The notes below the pieces were generated by a model. The model did not search any database. It had not been told where the DNA came from and was given only the letters and a program-made list of their open reading frames with translations. From positions 825,822 to 889,821 of the forward strand of contig NMRA01000100.1 in assembly GCA_002633005.1 (NCBI GenBank): a stretch of 64,000 nt of DNA, written 5' to 3'. Shown here piece by piece: positions 13,901 through 26,910 of the stretch. Both the position numbers and the translations under genes were made by a program. The stretch is from Phoronis australis. Lineage: Eukaryota; Phoronida; Phoronidae. Positions within the stretch are counted from its first letter, which is position 1. The number at the start of each line of letters is the position of its first letter.

Positions 13901-16340
13901 CACAAACCATTTTCTCAACAGCAATAGATGTTTTGATAGCACACACAACAGTGTGATGTAATCAGGACCTCCAATCACACACAGCACTCTGGCCCAATCA
14001 AAAGTCTGTATCCATCTTGGTTTGACAGACAGGTGTCAACACTGCCAAAACATGGTGGTTTTGTACTGGTTAGACTGTTCCCCTGCATTTGTACCCTTCA
14101 TTTGTCCCCAAAATACCATAGAATTGCCCTATTTGTAATATCACATAGAAGACTTTATTACTTCATTGAGTTGATAATACCAAAGAATCACTCTCTTGGT
14201 GCTGTGGTTCATATTCCTGTAACCCACCAAAATGCTCACCATTACAGAACAACCCAGTTAAATAAAGACAATTGTAATTTTCTCTTATTTCTACACACAT
14301 CTACATATACTGACATCTAGGGGTAATGGTATTGAAAATTTAATAACTATTCTTGTCCATACAATATACTGTAACGTAAACAGGGATTAAAACAAAGGAC
14401 AAAAAGCAAAAGAAATTTCAATAAATAACATTAAAAGTAAACGTAGACTTTTTGTTCTGTTGTTATCTAATACTTCACGAACACTGTACTGTTTTACTAA
14501 TTCTAAAGGGCAGAATTTGTTCACACAAAAGAGAGCAGTAACCGGGGTTTTCAAAAAAGACATTCATTGAACAAACCACAAACATCTGAAATATATGCCA
14601 GGGATGAATGACAGAATGACGACTATAAGATTTACAACCCACTGCTAAATTCTGAACACCTTCTCATTAGCGAGATAAAAAAACTATTTACTTTAGACTG
14701 TGGCCAGCAGAGTCTCATTGCCACTTGACTCTTGGTATCTTCCACAAACAAAATTTTATATGTTAATAGTATACAATTGCGGCTAATTAAAAACCTTGAT
14801 ACAATTTGCCCCATGGGCAGTGGAATTATGGTTCAATGGGTCACAACCTCTATAGTCTCCGTCTCTAACTACTATGTAGCGGTGACTTTGAACTGTCAAG
14901 CCTCATTTGCCCCTATGTCCATGTGAATGGGGCATTCCTTTGCAACTATCTGTGCTGTTAACCAGGCTGTGACCCCCAAAAACAAACAGACACCTTAGAG
15001 AACAATAGAGGGTCACAACTAGTTTGTAACAGAAGGAATGTAAAACTAAAGCTGAGTCTCACCTACTAAATGGTAGTTGCAACTTTTTCTGTAGCTGTGT
15101 ATTGTTTTGTAATTGTTACCCTTCACACCAACAGTTTAAAGTATTGCAACTTTAGTTTGTGGTTTCAGTCATTAGTCCTGAAGTGCTATGCTTACTGATT
15201 CACCCTTCAGCGCCTCTGTGCACCTTTGTTTCCAACAAGATTTGACACCAGCGCCACCTATGGACTTAAAACGTTTGCAATAGCCGTGTTCACACCAAGT
15301 TACAACAGTAACAGCGCCTCGTTGAACCAAGTTCACAGACAATTATAACAGCGTTACTAGTACACAACCAGCTTAGAAGAGTTCAGACAGAGTTGTAATC
15401 TTTAATAATTATCACTACTTTGGTATGAATAGGGTAGGCGTGTTAGTCAGTAGGTGAACACTAAATGAATGAAAGCCATTTTGATTCAATGAATTACATG
15501 ACGCTTAAAACTAAGATATAATTAGGTCATCATTATAAAACATTTAAATGCTTTTGCAGGTACTGAGAAATGTACCCGGTGATAAAATGTGCTACAGCAG
15601 AGCTGCTCATATTGAGCAATCGCATTTAATGGCTTCTCAATTGGCATAATGCACTGTCCAAGTGGACTCAAAAACAGTTGCTTCCTGCCTGGCTAATCCA
15701 AACCAGAAATTGTTTATCAAATCTGATTTATTCAGCTAACACTTAAAAGCCACAATGTTTACATATTTCATGAACTGTTACTGGAGCTGTCCATATTTTT
15801 TCAACAATTTACTAAAATTAGACCAGGAATTTGTTTAGTCTGTTGATAATAAATGTCATCATTGAAAACTGACAGTTAAAAAAACTTCTGAAGCTCACTC
15901 ACTTCTTCACTGATGTAGTCACATTCATTGGTCAATAGAGGTCACCTGAGTAAAGACCTTGCTTCAGGCTATAAAAGCAACCACAAACTCTGGGTGAGGA
16001 AAAGTCAATTCCTTACTCAGAGAGAGAGTTTTGGTCTTTGCATTATGCTAAACAAACAAGACAAAGCCTCAATCTCCCTGAATAGGTCTATTGTCCACCT
16101 GGGACCTCAATGTTCCTTGGGGGTTCCGGTTATTAAAGAAACTACAGGAATTCCAAGAAAACACCAAAACCTCAGTTCTAAATGTCACTAATGGGTACCA
16201 CAATATGTAAACAATGGGTGTTAAATGAGGTCTTTTGAAGCTTTCAACCACATTTTTAAATTAAAACATCATGAAAGGTGGTTGAAGAACATGTCACAGT
16301 TAAAAAAGATAAAAAAATTAACTACAAATCCCGATCATTT

Positions 16341-16608
16341 GAGTTAATCCAAATAACCGAAGTTTGCTTGTAATAATGAACTACAGCAACAAAGTACATG
16401 GCAAAATGAGTTAATCCAAATAACCAAAGTTTGCTTGTAATAATGAACTACAGCAATAAAGTACATGGCAAAATGAGTTAATCCAAATAACCAAAGTTTG
16501 CTTGTAATAATGAACTACAGCAATAAAGTACATGGCAAAATGAGTTAATCCAAATAACCAAAGTTTGCTTGTAATAATGAACTACAGCAACAAAGTACAT
16601 GGCAAAAA
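16341..16608 (+). repeat. Minisatellite, four 67-bp units
   Basis: Units start at 16341, 16408, 16475 and 16542 with GAGTTAATCCAAATAACC and are nearly identical (about two variable sites), suggesting recent expansion. Inside KIF26-like intron 2. The unit shows no coding signal. Confidence 0.95.
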
Positions 16609-17869
16609 TAATCAGACAAAATCCCCCTCCTCATCATGACAGCTAAATCTATTAATACCACAAAAATTTACAAGTAATTACCACCAGTATGGTGGTAAAT
16701 TTATGATTAATCAACTTCACGAACTTTCCCATCTATTCTTCTTCATTCTCTGTCATGAGGAAAGAATACTCTGCTCAGCCTGTCATGATGGGAAGACTAC
16801 TCTGCCCAGTCCGTGGTGATGGGGGAATTCCCGGTCAATTTGTCTGGCTTTTAGCATGCACTGAACATGGAAAAAATCAACACACTGCCACAAGATGACC
16901 CACCTAACACACGATGAGAACACCACCTTTTCAAGGTAGAATATCCGTGTTCCGCAAGGCTGGTTATTTGTGAGTGTGGCAGTCTTCACCAGAAGTTGCC
17001 AGGCGTAACAAGCGAAGCAAACGTCGAGTATCTTGTGTTAAGGGACACTTGATAATCACCTTGTTCCAGCATGTCCTGTATTCACATGAACCAGTGAACA
17101 CAAACCTGATGCAGCACAGTGTGATTTGGTATCAGTTCACTCTCGCAAAAGTCACGACTTATGACGATAGGAAATGACAGCAATCTGAATGGTGTGCAGT
17201 CAGTCATATGAAGGGCACTGGTTCACACTGACACAAAATATACCTGACTTTCACACAAATGCATCAAAATATTTCTGAAATAGTGCAACATAAAAAATAG
17301 AAAATCACACTGGTTCTGAATTTTGTTGCTGCTCAGTTTTTTTCCAAATGTTAATAGACGAGTCTATTATATAGTTTGTTTTACATGTACTTTCCATCAT
17401 GTAAACTAAATGCCCTTTTAGTTTTAAAACAATAGCAGCGTGACCACTGTGCACACCACGAAATAATTCAAAGTCCAGAGTGTGTCATGCGACTGGAAAT
17501 CATTCTCATTTTAAGAATGTTTGGCAAAAATCAACAGTTCTGTTGAGACCATCACACCTTGCAGAACTACTCAACCACTAGCTGTGCAACTATTTAAATA
17601 GGACTTTAATAAAGAAACTCACATAGCAGAGCCATTTACACCTTACATGATGTAAATAGTCAAGTTTACTAGGTAAATAAACATTCCAATTATGTAGGAA
17701 ATCTACTCCATTGGCATACAGCCAGCAAAATACAAAAGTAGGTCTCTTGTACAGTGTGAAGAACAACACTGGGAATACCTTTGACATAATGGGATGCGAA
17801 AATGTTCATTCAGTTCTTTCTGAAATACACTACTGTACACTCCGACAAAAATAATTGTCAAAATTTGGT

Positions 17870-17938
17870 GTTCTTTGATTTTTCAAAGGCTTCCAACATT
17901 GTTCTGCATGCCAACTGATTCTCAAAACATTGTCTGAT
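17870..17938 (+). repeat. Short dispersed repeat family R1, copy 2
   Basis: TTTCAAAGGCTTCCAACATTG, GCATGC, ATTCTCAAAACATTGTCTGAT; aligns with the copies at 1.59 and 33.39 kb. Confidence 0.5.
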
Positions 17939-18754
17939 AGTATAAAACTTAAAGACAGGCAATGCCTTGTGCTAATTATCTTGAACTAAAAAATTTCACT
18001 TGTCAGCCACACGTCGTAAACTACGAGATTATATCGTAATGTAATTCTCCACTCACTTAGCACACAATAAGCCAAAAACATGGAATTTTATCATGCCAGT
18101 TTTCTAAACAAAAATGAAGTACTGTCATAGTTTGAACAGTACAGCTGCCATAACACGGCATGTAGTTAAGCAAGATTAATTTTAAGAGTGTGGCTTACAT
18201 CATCGGCGCGTAAAAAATTCCATTAAAAACGATGTGATCATTAACTTTGTCCCACAAGTGCATTAAATTTGTGTTGCAACTGCGACTCATTTTGTCTCAA
18301 TGTGCACAGATTCTAACACGACAATGCACAGCAACTGATCAAAACTAAGATACGAAGGGATATTTGCTTTTCTGATATAGCGACCATCTTAATATTTTTT
18401 AAAAATATAGTGTATCTGATGTTTACAGTAGTACAGCTAAGTAGCAGAATGAACAACATGTTCATCGATTATTTAAAGGTTTATCAAGCTGTATCAAGCA
18501 GAGAAGAGGACTTCAAGAGGTCAAGATCATGGTGAGAGGTCGCCGGAGTTCATTCGGGCCAATCACCTAGTAAGGGGGTAATTAATTATACCTGTAGCTC
18601 TAACATGTGACAAATCATGATAGGTCCCCAAGTTTAAATGTTATATTCAGTGAAGACCAAGTGTTTGAGGGTCGATATGTAAAACATGAGCCCTTCTCCA
18701 AAAACAACATCGAGAAGAAGGAAGAAATCCATGATAGGTTTGGGTCAGGGGCTG

Positions 18755-19195
18755 CCTAATGATTCCTGTGACAGTTAAGAAATGAGAACCTCAGAACTGT
18801 GACACCAATTGCTAACACAACCTCGTGATTCACGTCACAACCTTGAGCTCTCATTGCAAGAAATGAGAGCCCAAGCTTACAACGCCAATTTGCGGTCACA
18901 CCCTTGTGATTTTCGTCCTGTCACAAGTTCAAGCTGTCATTGTACAAAAAAATGAGAACCTAGGATTATGACACGAATCGCAGGCACAACCATGTGGTTC
19001 CTGTCACAAGTACTGAAAGCTCCTATTGCATCCAACACAAATCGTGTATGTATCGTCACAATTCCTGTTACAAGCCCAAGGACGCAATGCTGATCTTTCC
19101 TTTTTGGGGAGGGTCTCGTCTTTCACAGGCACGTGATTCCTGTACAGTGTTGCAATCAGTAATACAAACTCCGGTTACATGACATACATCACATG
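18755..19195 (+). repeat. Diverged tandem array, units of about 85 bp
   Basis: At least three decayed units (starting near 18777, 18860 and 18947) share the order AATGAGAACC, GACACCAAT, CACAACC, TGATTCCTGTCACAAG and CTCATTGCA; partial units flank them on both sides. Period about 83-87 bp. Much older than the 67-bp array at 16.3 kb. Confidence 0.6.
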
Positions 19196-19607
19196 GTTGA
19201 ACATGTGACTCAGTGTCTAATGTTTGGTCTCATCCTGTGTTGTAGAAGGGTTTCAATTGTTAGAATAGAATAAAATAGAATAATGACCTTTATTCCAAAC
19301 TCTGTGTAGAAGGTTTTCAAAATAAACTGGACAGACTATGACGCTGTGTATAAGGAAACAAGACTGTGTTCTGTTTTTATTTCTCAAAAAATAAGTCATG
19401 GGCATTGATTGAGTCATATCATTATTAAAAATTATCAAAAGCACCACATTTGCAACTATTAAGGCTGGCAAGATTGGCAGGCGAGAATAAATCAAAAGAA
19501 TCACATACCTAAGTCACAAGTCCAGGGGATGAACTTTGAATTCAGAAAAAGGAATGCAGTTTATCAGATGTAAAACTGTTGAAAAATCCACTTGTTCACA
19601 AGTGGCT

Positions 19608-19635
19608 GGAGAGAGAGAGAAAGAGAGAGACAGAT
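19608..19635 (+). repeat. GA-rich microsatellite
   Basis: Short interrupted run of GAGAGAGAGAAAGAGAGAGA. Confidence 0.8.
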
Positions 19636-19733
19636 AGCATGTTGGACTTCAGCCAGAAGGTGAAGTGTTTATTTTCACAAATTTTTCAAAAATGTCATAC
19701 TTGTTAGCTGGAAGTTACAAAATACTTAAACCA

Positions 19734-19762
19734 TGTTTTAGCTGTGAGTACCAGCTAAAACA
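19734..19762. repeat. Perfect 11-bp hairpin with 7-base loop
   Basis: TGTTTTAGCTG (19734-19744) and CAGCTAAAACA (19752-19762) are exact reverse complements. Function unknown; too short to be a confident element. Confidence 0.5.
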
Positions 19763-20207
19763 CTCAATGCAATAACATAACTTGAAAACCAGGTAGATGG
19801 GCAAGCTTAAAATAACAGATATAAGATTCTTGATTAACTTTAATTCACTTTACATTTCTTTGTTTTGAATTGACCATAACAAATGAGGAGTTTGCCAAAA
19901 ACTTATGGAAATAACTCTCCATGATTTTCTCATTAAAGGATATTAGGAATCACAGTGTCTGGGGACACCATTTAAATTCAGGTTAATTACAATGTGCAGA
20001 CTATATGGTCATTAAGCAAGCAAGCAGACTACAAAAGTTGAGGGATATCTCGTTTTTTATCAGAATTGGCCCCCATATACTGATAAGCAGTCTAGGGAGA
20101 TAATGAGCAAACCCAGGGACTGTGAATTCCTTTAACTGCCTCACACATGCCAAAGTAAAGATAAGAAAATTCAGGACTCTAATGTCTTAAGTTAAATCTT
20201 AGATTAA

Positions 20208-20929
20208 AGGGTCATTATCTGATTTACGGCTGAAAAATGTTTTTTCAGGATTATCGTTGGATAGGATGGACTTGTTGAAGTTATTAGCTTTGAGCAGAGC
20301 TACAAAACAACAAAATCCATTGTTTTTGTGATTTTATTACAAATCTCTTATTCACGCAGTCATCTGCCAATGTTCACTGAAATCAAGACAGGTGGCTTTG
20401 CCTATGAAATATGCTTAAAATACTTTGCCCCAGCCTATCTTCAGCAGTAACTCCAGTAAATTTGGTTCCTACAGAATGTTAAGAGCTTCGCTCTGAGCCC
20501 ACTAGTGCCATAAACTGTCAAATGTAACGAATTGTAAGGCCTATTGGCTTGCTTTTGCCTATGCCACTGCAAGAATCACCATTTAATTCAAACAGCTTCC
20601 ACTAACACCCACTGAACACAAATGAGTCCTATTCAGATCTCTATACAATACAACTGTTATCAGTCTTTTGTCGTTTTGCCTGGGATCTCCTGGTGACACA
20701 ATACGGCACGAAATGGCAGCTTCACCTATCATTTGAGGGGCCAACATGTGCATGATTGAATTCGCGTTTTCTCATTTACTGAGGCTTTGCTAAGACTACC
20801 TGGTTAGCCCAATACATCTAAAATAACAAAATTCTGATGAAGTTAGACTTAACGAGTGGGATTTTGCCAGTAGAGCAAGACTTTTGAGGCTAAGCTCAGA
20901 AAATTCCTTTTTTCACCGATAATGTCTCT
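20208..20929 (+). mobile_element. TTAA-flanked TIR element, copy A (722 bp)
   Basis: Left end AGGGTCATTATC and right end GATAATGTCTCT are inverted repeats (10 of 12), each abutting a TTAA (20204-20207 and 20930-20933), consistent with a TTAA target duplication of the piggyBac/MITE sort. Internal blocks GAGCAGAGCTACAAAACAAC and GTGATTTTATTACAAATC recur in copies at 26.9 and 50.7 kb. No transposase frame: nonautonomous. About twice the length of the other copies, so it either carries an insertion or is the fuller form. Confidence 0.65.
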
Positions 20930-21767
20930 TTAAGATTTAAAGATATAGAACCACCTCATGAATTGACACATAGTGGTCTTACTTTTTTAACTCTGCTTTC
21001 ATGAGCCAAAATCCTCAAATTACACATTAAAATTAACCGTTTTTCCAAACAATAAGACTTGTTTTGTAACTAAGGAAACTGTTGACCCTATTTGGTCAAT
21101 GACTAAGAAATTTAAATTATGGCACACCAAATCATAAAAACAGACTCACATGGAAAAGCATCCTCCCAAGTCGAAAGACCGAATACTACAAAAACTACAA
21201 CCATACAGTATTTGGACAAGACAAGAAAAAGTTGCACACAAACCTTTCGGCTCATCCTCAGAAGTCTTTTCTTCCATCTACAGGCTTTCCTAAACTGAGG
21301 CCCATTCATACTTTTGAAAATCGTATAAAAATATTACAAAAATATTTGTAGACTGTGTCTCATGCAATGAGACTCACTGATACGGGACTGCAAACAAATA
21401 GTGGCTTCCGTGCACCTATTATATGCAACAATAACATGAACATCTTGCAGACAAAAGGGTTTCCCTAGAGGACGGAGGAAAAATTTCCGTTTAATTCTTT
21501 GCCACGATGTGGTCTTATGCGAACATATGGACACAATACTCCATCAATCTTCCCTCCAATAACAAGACTGACTATCCGCGGGTGATTTTACGAGTCTGAC
21601 TTATGAAATATAGTATAATCAAAAATGCATACAAACAATAGGCACTTCATTATTAATCCCTTTGTTTTCTCAGAGATGATCTGATCCCTGTAGTATGAAG
21701 TCCATCTGTTTGATGGAGGACGCTTCATTGGTTGCTGATAGAGGATATATTTAACATGGTTTTAAGG

Positions 21768-21890
21768 CCACTAATGTGATGGAACTAGCCCCTAACTGTA
21801 TTACTGTCATGTCATTTCCCTATGGACAAAAAGGTTTAATTGCACAGTAGAAGCCTTTGCAGACAAACATGACACCTCTCACATTAGTGG
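21768..21890. repeat. Foldback remnant with 12-bp arms
   Basis: CCACTAATGTGA (21768-21779) and TCACATTAGTGG (21879-21890) are exact reverse complements around a 99-base loop. Probably a decayed inverted-repeat element. Confidence 0.45.
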
Positions 21891-24523
21891 TTAGTGAAGG
21901 CCTCTGTTTTAATAGTCCATAAAACTGTCTATTATACTAATTGGCTTGGTGACAAGAAAAAGAAAAATGACAATTAAAGTCAATAGAATTAAGAAATTGA
22001 GATATATTGAACAGCCACATCTAATCTCGACAATTTTGACACGTCTTAACTGGTTTGTTGACAGTTAAAGATTGAATTTACAGGAATGTATATTGAGTGA
22101 GCTGTGTGATTTCTCCCTTCTTGCACAACATCCAAAATGCACTGAAGTTGACCGTTTCATACTTTACTATGCATATATTGACAAACCCAACCTAGCTAGA
22201 TTCATTGCAGTGATGAAAAAACCCTTTTCAACAGCAATACTAATGATGCATCATAAAATACCTTGCATTTCCAACATTTTTTTTGAAAAATTGTTCAAAA
22301 TGGTCACAAGAGAAGCGAATTATTTGCCACTCGATTAACTGAACGACTAAGAAAAACTTAGTTCACACAGGTAGATCTATCACAAATTCTAAAAATGGCA
22401 TGTTGCCACGTTTTCGTTTTTGGAGTCGGCCCACCCTCCCAAATCCACCTATAGTTCCAAAATCACATTCCCTTTAAAGCATTGCTTCTGTAAATGTCAA
22501 TCCTAATTAGGGCCAGAGACTGGGGTCAGTCCTAAGACACTGTAATTAGGTAATATTAGTGTCAATCAAGGATTCTAATTGCAGAAGACTAGATTGCCCC
22601 ACACAATGATAAGCTAATTTCTACCAGAGACATGTTTGTCCAACAAACATTACTAGCACCTTGGCCAGTGTTCCTTCAGACACTTGGCATATCTACCATT
22701 ACAGAAAGATTAACATTGGTCAGATTTACAGAACCAGCAGAACCATTCAAAAGATTTGTACAAGATCTGCTGTGGTTATCTATTCTACTTATCATGAGAA
22801 CAGATCTAAGTTTCTTTTGTGTGGAACAATGCAATATACCACATAAGGGAGGACTGTACAGCAATAAAACACTGGCTGAAACACATTGCGATAACCTACA
22901 CTAGTACTAGTGACTTTAACAATTTGGCTTCTAAGACTGAATTCCTAGTGAAAAGTTAGGTTCAAATCATTCTCCCGAAATATGATAAAAATTAGCCAAA
23001 AACGATGCAATAGGATGGTACCAAATAGAAATCTCTGAAGTCCTGGAAAAATGCATTTTTGTTTAACTGACCTCGTTTTAGAAATGTTGGGCTGATTCTA
23101 GGTGTCCTAAAACATAGCATCCACAGACACTTCGCAAGTTTTTCCCTGCCTGTGCCATTGGAGTTGCAGCCTCCAGCACAGCAGTGAAACTTTGTCATCA
23201 TTGGAAGGACGAATACAGTTGATACAGTAGAACAAAAACTTGAAAAAGCAAGACACAAACAAATAACATGAGGAAACGAGGCTAGAGAGCAGCTTTGACA
23301 GATGTTGCTGCAACCTTGTGGGTAAATACAACAAAATTCAAGTGTTCCTATGACACCCAGGACCGTTGTATTGCATTCTGTTTGTTGATCAGAATTTCAG
23401 TCAGCATAGCCATGCTCATTTTAAGGTATCGTAATTGCAAGTCGTGATGAGACATGAAAGATTGTTGAAATGTCAGTGCTAAACGATGACCTAGATTGAT
23501 ATCTGGATCAGGAAACTGATATTGGCTGGAGTTGAAACTACAGTGATATTAATAAAACGGTTGAATTCTCTACACTTTGCATAAGAAATCCATTTTTCCA
23601 AAAAGTAACATATATATTGCATGCTTCAAACATTTCAAATTACTTCATGTTAAGCGAGGTGGATTAACCCCAAATGGAGCAGCAAATATTATCAACCCAA
23701 GGTGCAGCGAGACATTTACCCGGTATGTTCATGAGGCACACACAAACCTTGAAGTCAATGAGATGTTTCGTAAATCTTCAGCAATTGTGCTCAAATATAA
23801 CAATCAAAATTTCCATTTTCAGTTTTTTAAGGCTGACTTCATCGCTGTAGTGCTTGAAACTGACCATGTGTTGTTTCATGACAAATAATTTTAAATTACC
23901 TTAGCTAAGAAATTTGACATGATGTAATTCCAAGTTTCTGTCATATTGTGTGTTGAACACATGAAGTCGCAACTGAATAACCCGCCCCCAATCACCACCA
24001 GCTCACCTCTGACCCCTGGCCCAGCCTACTCTCTTCGCAATCATCAACTTCAATCAAAAGTTAAATTTTGTTGAAATAAGCCACATATTCTTGAGCTTCA
24101 AGAAAGAAAGGCATTGTGCTGGATGGAGCACAGGCAATGTCAGGGTGGAGCCAAATCTGCCAATTAAACCTGCAGGACCACCCAGTGTGCGCCAGTCAAT
24201 GGATTTTTTCACCTCCATTATGTCACATTACAGGCTTGATTTGCTGAACATGACTGGAACCAGTGGGGCACACTGCACGCAATTTTTATCCTGAATTCTG
24301 GTTTCAGGCTTATCACTCAAGAACGCCAACTGTGACACACTTGAGAACGCTTCTACAAAAAACTGTTAAAACAAAGATAAGGCTCGTCTGTATCTAGGCA
24401 ATTACATCACCCTGAATGTCGCAGGCATACATCCCCAAAAAAGTTACTCATTTCAAAATATAGCAAACAAAATCGAATGAAACATGCATACGAGTATATA
24501 ATAAAGTTATAATTAACACATAC

Positions 24524-24905
24524 CATAACTCTGGATACAATTTAGTCAACATAACTCGAACACATCCATCAAAATCTGTCGCGATTCGCTCGAGTTTCTC
24601 TCAATGGGTGCCATTTTGAGGAAGTTACGTGAAATCACGCCTTTTGACAAACAAGAAGTCCAAGGAAAACAAATCTAACAAATTTCACCTGATATCTTCC
24701 CATGCTATTTTGCAAGTGTCACGTGCCACGTCACACGCTTTACTCAGTCTCGCGCAAGCCTTTGCCTAACTCACGTGACTCAGTTGAAATATTTTTGTGG
24801 TTATCGCGCGTACAGTGAAAAAGTCAACGGTGACCAAAAAGTGGAGTTACAATTCTTCACCAAAGTCACCTTATAGAAGCAGAGAGGATCGCTAAAGAAA
24901 GTAAG
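24524..24905. promoter_or_regulatory. CpG-rich promoter-like patch inside KIF26-like intron 2
   Basis: This 380-bp stretch has many more CpGs than its AT-rich surroundings, with E-boxes TCACGTGCC and TCACGTGAC. A strong donor-like GTAAGCA follows 24900 on the plus strand, and a GTATGTG donor follows 24524 on the minus strand, as expected for divergent first exons. Short minus-strand frames (one starting ATGGCACCC near 24617) stop within about 23 codons. I suggest an internal or divergent promoter for noncoding or unseen transcripts; no coding exon is established. Confidence 0.4.
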
Positions 24906-25254
24906 CACCTTTTTAAGTGATGGTTTTAAGTGTAGACTGTATTTTTGATGAGGTGAAAACTCTTAATCGGTGACCGTATTTGGCCTACCACCCGTTTAAA
25001 ATACATGTGACGAAATGCATATATAAAGCGATGGGTAGTATTGTAGCCCCTAACCGGCCAACCGAGGGGGCTACGTGTTGCCTAGTCTGTATCCAATTCA
25101 TTAATTTCAAACCAGCACTCATACTTAAATAAAAAAGCGCATCAATTTCGGACACAGTCTCAAACTTTTTCCTGAAAAGCCCCACACAGACACAGCAGCA
25201 AAGTTTAAACATCACTGTTTGTCCAGTAAGGCACTGCTTCACACGCTAGCACGC

Positions 25255-25312
25255 ATACGCAAGCACCCACACACACACGCACCCACACACACTCACGCAC
25301 ACACACTCGAGC
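25255..25312 (+). repeat. Interrupted CA-repeat patch
   Basis: Imperfect (CA)n run with CGCACC interruptions; it produces an artefactual His/Thr-rich open frame. Confidence 0.85.
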
Positions 25313-25629
25313 GTTGCTCCCCTCCCCCTGCCTCACGCACACCAGTGCAGCCTACCCCTCCCTTAGTCGACATAAGTGCAAAACTTTATCACTTTTGCTG
25401 GTCTCAACTAAAACAATACGGCACCACAATTTTCAAAACAAGGGAAGACCAGAACCACCTATGGTTTGTATGGCCTACAGTGAAATGCAAAACTAATTTC
25501 ACACAAAAACAATTGCCTCTGTGCCTCATTTTTCATTTTCAAGACTCACTATTAAAATGCTACAAATTTTATCAAAGTTCTGTTTTATGAGAGCTATTCA
25601 GTCTAAATTGCTCTAGTGATGAAGTCAAG

Positions 25630-25699
25630 TTTTTCTCAATGTCATCTTTTGTGAGAAAAATAGAATTCCACATGTCTGTCATTCCGTGTTCTAAACTGA
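25630..25699 (+). repeat. Short dispersed repeat family R2, copy 1
   Basis: GTGAGAAAAATAGAATTCCA, CATGTCTGTCAT, then TCTAAACTGAAG; related segments at about 29375-29445 and 33574-33620. Confidence 0.45.
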
Positions 25700-26910
25700 A
25701 GAGCGTTATCGTAGTAGTTAACTCAGTTTTCTTGTAACATTTGGGATTCAGCATGCATCATTTAACAAGTCTCATTGAACAATTCTCTACTTTATGTCTT
25801 ATATCATTTACATTTGATTTCAGTATACTGGACTGGGGCTTTCATAACTAGTGACACAATTAAAAAAATTAAAAACTCAGAAAATACCTTGAAAGCGTCC
25901 GTCTACATTTTCAATATAACTTTTGAATGGAATACACACTGCAGTGGGAATTAGTCCTCGACTTTTTGAGTGGCACATGCTCCCAGTTAGAAGTGAGGAG
26001 ACATGAATCCCCTCAGATCCTGGATTAATTCCGGCACACAACCAAGCATTGCACAACTGCCTATTTAGTCCTTGAGTGAGCTCAGTATTGACTGGATGCA
26101 AGGGAGAGAATGAGGACCTGGGCATGATATTGCAAAAATTGGGAACCAGGGGGTTATAAATGTTTTTAACTGAAATCATCAACTAAAGACAATAAAATCA
26201 ATCAGGAGCAACAAAATGGATTGTCTTCCAAACATTAGTAACTTTGGCTCTGAAGTACATACAACTGCCAGACAAACACATGGACAGCATTAGACCAAAT
26301 GTTGATGACATGAACAGACAACATACACCAGAAGACATATAAAATTAGTGTGCAATAATTATGACAACCAAACTAATGGTGCTCATTGCACACATAAATC
26401 TCATGGGTGACATTTTGGTAATGATGGCCTAAATGTCAGTGGCCAGCATCAGAGGGTCAAAGTGGTTTATGGTGAATTAATCAGCTGTAATGACTGTAGC
26501 AGACATAGATTAGGGGGACTTGTGGCAGGACCCCACATAGGCAGCACAGCTGGTGAGGTGACCGAGCCAGCACAACACCTCACTGTGTAGGTGCCCAGCT
26601 GGGAAATTAAAGAACAAAATTCTTCAGTTCTGAACACAACATGGTGAACAAGTACAGTTTGATTTTCTCAAATTTCTAAGCAAAATCAAAAGTTAAGAAA
26701 GCTTGCCTTCATTATGTACTGCACAGCTAACAACAAATAAAACAATTCTAACATTTGATAACTTGGAAAAATATAGTCAGCCTTTGAAAACTGGAAAGTC
26801 GTTCTTCCAATCAATTTTGTTCAAAATGTAATTGGTCTTATTGTAAATTAAAGAGTGATTGTGTGCGCATTATTAGCAACCCACGAATCTGCAATATCAA
26901 GAGATGGTTT

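Noticed and set aside
16341-16608. CRISPR-like array
   Set aside because: Direct tandem units without spacers in a eukaryotic intron: a minisatellite.
22632-22904. Two overlapping plus-strand frames and one minus-strand frame
   Set aside because: Mutually overlapping, no homology recognised, no splice signals in phase.
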